Shown here piece by piece: positions 4,232 to 6,378 of a DNA stretch of 6,378 nt. The translations under genes and the position numbers were made by a program. Position 1 is the stretch's first letter; every line of letters starts with the position of its first letter. Source of the DNA: Mycobacterium sp. (GTDB lineage Bacteria > Actinomycetota > Actinomycetes > Mycobacteriales > Mycobacteriaceae); contig JAFAQO010000730.1 of the NCBI GenBank assembly GCA_019246375.1, positions 1 through 6,378 of the forward strand, given 5' to 3'. The notes under the pieces were generated by a model that saw nothing but the letters and a program-made list of their open reading frames with translations, searched no databases and was not told the DNA's origin.

Positions 4232-6378
4232 ATGCAGACACACGAGATCAGGAAGCGGTTCCTCGATCATTTCGTGAAAGCGGGTCACACCGAGGTGCCG
4301 AGTGCCTCGGTGATTCTCGACGATCCCAATCTGCTGTTCGTCAACGCCGGTATGGTGCAGTTTGTGCCGTTGTTTCTGGGGCAGCGCACCCCGCCCTACC
4401 CGACGGCCACCAGCATTCAGAAATGCATCCGCACGCCGGATATCGATGAAGTCGGGATCACGACCCGCCACAACACGTTTTTTCAAATGGCCGGCAACTT
4501 CTCGTTCGGTGACTATTTCAAGCGCGGCGCCATCGACTTGGCCTGGTCATTGCTGACCAACGCGAAAGAGGACGGCGGCTACGGGTTTGATCCGGAGAAG
4601 CTCTGGGCCACCGTCTATCTGGATGATGATGAAGCGGCGCAGCTCTGGCAGGAGGTCGCGGGCTTGCCGGCGGAGCGGATCCAGCGCCGCGGCATGGCCG
4701 ACAACTACTGGTCGATGGGCATTCCCGGACCGTGCGGGCCGTCGTCGGAGATCTACTACGACCGAGGCCCGGAATACGGTCCCCAGGGCGGTCCGCTGGC
4801 CAGCGAAGAGCGCTATATCGAGATCTGGAATCTCGTGTTCATGGAGAACGAACGCGGCGCAGGCGCAGGCAAAGACGACTACCCGATCCTGGGCCCGCTG
4901 CCCCGCAAAAACATTGACACCGGCCTGGGTGTCGAGCGGGTCGCGGTGCTGCTGCAGGGAGTGCACAACGTCTACGAAACCGACCTGCTGCGGCCGGTCA
5001 TAGACACTGTGGCCGCACGCGCGCCGCGCGGATATGACATCGGACACCACGACGACGACGTGCGTTACCGGATCATCGCCGACCACAGCCGCACCGCGGC
5101 GATCCTGATCGGCGACGGGGTAAGCCCCGGCAACGACGGACGCGGGTATGTGCTGCGCCGGCTGCTGCGCCGAGTGATCCGTTCGGCCAAACTGCTGGGC
5201 ATCGACACGCCGATTGTGGGCGACCTGATGGCCACCGTCTGCGACGCGATGGGCCCGTCATACCCCGAACTCGTCGCCGACTTCGACCGGATCAACCGGA
5301 TCGCGGTCGCCGAGGAGACCGCGTTCAACCGCACGCTCACTTCGGGCTCACGGTTGTTCGACGAGGCGGCCGGCTTCACCAAAGCATCCGGCGCGACCGT
5401 GCTGTCCGGTTCGGACGCGTTCACCTTGCACGACACCTACGGCTTCCCGATCGAACTCACGCTCGAAATGGCGGCCGAGGCCGGGCTGCAGGTCGACGAG
5501 GCAGGCTTCCGTGAATTGATGGCCGAGCAGCGTCGCCGTGCTAAGGCCGACGCCGCCGCGCGCAAACACGCACACGCCGACCTGAGCGCCTACCGCGAAC
5601 TAGTCGACGCCGGCCCCACCGAATTCACCGGGTTCGACGAGCTGACCTCGCAGGCGCGCATCCTGGGCATCTTCGTCGACGGCAAGCGGGTTCCTGTGGT
5701 CGCGCACGGAACCGACGGAGCTGATCGGGTCGAACTGGTCCTCGACCGCACCCCGCTCTACGCCGAGTCCGGCGGCCAGGTCGCTGATGCCGGAACCATC
5801 AGCGGCACCGGCGCCGGTGAAACCGCCAGGGCGGCCGTCACCGACGTGCAAAAGATCGCCAAAACTCTGTGGGTGCATCGCGTCAACGTGGAGTCCGGCG
5901 AATTCGTCGAAGGCGACAGCGTGATCGCGGCGGTCGACCCGGGATGGCGGCGGGGCGCCACCCAAGGGCACTCGGGCACCCACATGGTGCACGCCGCACT
6001 GCGACAAGTGCTGGGGCCCAATGCGGTTCAGGCGGGCTCGTTGAACCGGCCGGGCTACCTGCGGTTCGACTTCAACTGGCAGGGGCCGTTAACCGAAGAA
6101 CAGCGTGTCCAGGTCGAAGAGGTGACCAACGAGGCGGTGCAGGCCGACTTCGAAGTGCACACGTTCACCGAGCAGCTCGACAAGGCCAAAGCGATGGGAG
6201 CGTTGGCGCTGTTCGGCGAAAGCTACCCCGATCGAGTCCGGGTGGTCGAGATCGGCGGGCCGTTCTCGCTGGAACTCTGTGGCGGCACTCACGTGCACAA
6301 TTCGGCGCAGATCGGGCCGGTGACCATTCTGGGCGAATCGTCGGTCGGCTCCGGGGTGCGCCGGGTGGAGGCCTACGT
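4232..6378 (+). CDS. alaS: Alanyl-tRNA synthetase, 3' truncated by window
   Basis: 715 complete codons are visible and read through without a stop or frameshift; the full protein is expected to be about 900 residues. AlaRS charges tRNA-Ala in the cytoplasm and removes misactivated serine and glycine. The N-terminal class II catalytic core includes [15 protein letters not shown], motif 2 around [19 protein letters not shown] (from Arg79) and motif 3 [12 protein letters not shown] (from Gly303). The tRNA-recognition region follows, then the editing domain with the zinc-binding pair HSGTH (His580, His584) and CGGTH (Cys683, His687), all four ligands present. The C-terminal part with the C-Ala domain is outside the window. 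The start is supported by the AAGGAAAG ribosome binding site. Low divergence from mycobacterial AlaRS sequences that I remember makes the genus assignment strong. The gene is essential and looks fully functional. Confidence 0.98.
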   Translation, partial: MQTHEIRKRFLDHFVKAGHTEVPSASVILDDPNLLFVNAGMVQFVPLFLGQRTPPYPTATSIQKCIRTPDIDEVGITTRHNTFFQMAGNFSFGDYFKRGAIDLAWSLLTNAKEDGGYGFDPEKLWATVYLDDDEAAQLWQEVAGLPAERIQRRGMADNYWSMGIPGPCGPSSEIYYDRGPEYGPQGGPLASEERYIEIWNLVFMENERGAGAGKDDYPILGPLPRKNIDTGLGVERVAVLLQGVHNVYETDLLRPVIDTVAARAPRGYDIGHHDDDVRYRIIADHSRTAAILIGDGVSPGNDGRGYVLRRLLRRVIRSAKLLGIDTPIVGDLMATVCDAMGPSYPELVADFDRINRIAVAEETAFNRTLTSGSRLFDEAAGFTKASGATVLSGSDAFTLHDTYGFPIELTLEMAAEAGLQVDEAGFRELMAEQRRRAKADAAARKHAHADLSAYRELVDAGPTEFTGFDELTSQARILGIFVDGKRVPVVAHGTDGADRVELVLDRTPLYAESGGQVADAGTISGTGAGETARAAVTDVQKIAKTLWVHRVNVESGEFVEGDSVIAAVDPGWRRGATQGHSGTHMVHAALRQVLGPNAVQAGSLNRPGYLRFDFNWQGPLTEEQRVQVEEVTNEAVQADFEVHTFTEQLDKAKAMGALALFGESYPDRVRVVEIGGPFSLELCGGTHVHNSAQIGPVTILGESSVGSGVRRVEAY

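Overview
The window is high-GC actinobacterial DNA, almost certainly from a Mycobacterium. The gene order (rarA, two-domain barrel proteins on the opposite strand, a YjbQ-family gene, alaS) matches what I remember of the M. tuberculosis Rv2559c-Rv2555c neighbourhood, and the RarA, YjbQ and AlaS proteins read as very close mycobacterial homologues. It differs from that locus in having three tandem copies of the Rv2557/Rv2558-type gene instead of two, and a YciI-like gene next to rarA. I cannot name the species.

Layout: (1) 1-1028, plus strand, the 3' three quarters of rarA (AAA+ replication-associated recombination protein). (2) 1050-1385, plus, a 111-residue YciI-like protein; its stop codon overlaps the stop of the next, convergent gene in a shared CTAG. 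(3) 1382-3532, minus, three tandem paralogues of about 211 residues, here called C (first on the strand), B and A. Each is built of two ferredoxin-like dimeric alpha/beta-barrel (antibiotic-biosynthesis-monooxygenase-like) repeats. (4) 3533-3678, a divergent intergenic region with a leaderless-type promoter for the next gene. (5) 3679-4095, plus, yjbQ/UPF0047. (6) 4232-6378, plus, alaS (alanyl-tRNA synthetase), intact as far as visible and cut by the window end.

The housekeeping genes need little comment. The unusual part is the paralogue array. Every copy carries the same GC-rich block just before its conserved coding start: a Shine-Dalgarno-like sequence, a 16-bp palindrome CCGGTGGCGCCACCGG, and a GGGGC/GCCCC hairpin. 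In copies A and B this block can also be read as a 14-codon leader ORF (MGGPVAPPG...) whose TGA overlaps the start codon of the main gene (GTGA or ATGA). That arrangement suggests translational coupling. In copy C the overlap is lost. A strong hairpin (12-bp perfect stem) separates B from A. Together this suggests a duplicated gene plus regulatory-leader cassette. The biochemical role of the proteins is unknown; from memory, the M. tuberculosis homologues were reported as induced by nutrient starvation.

There is no gene-free stretch longer than 300 bases, and I see no RNA genes, CRISPR array, insertion sequence or phage genes.
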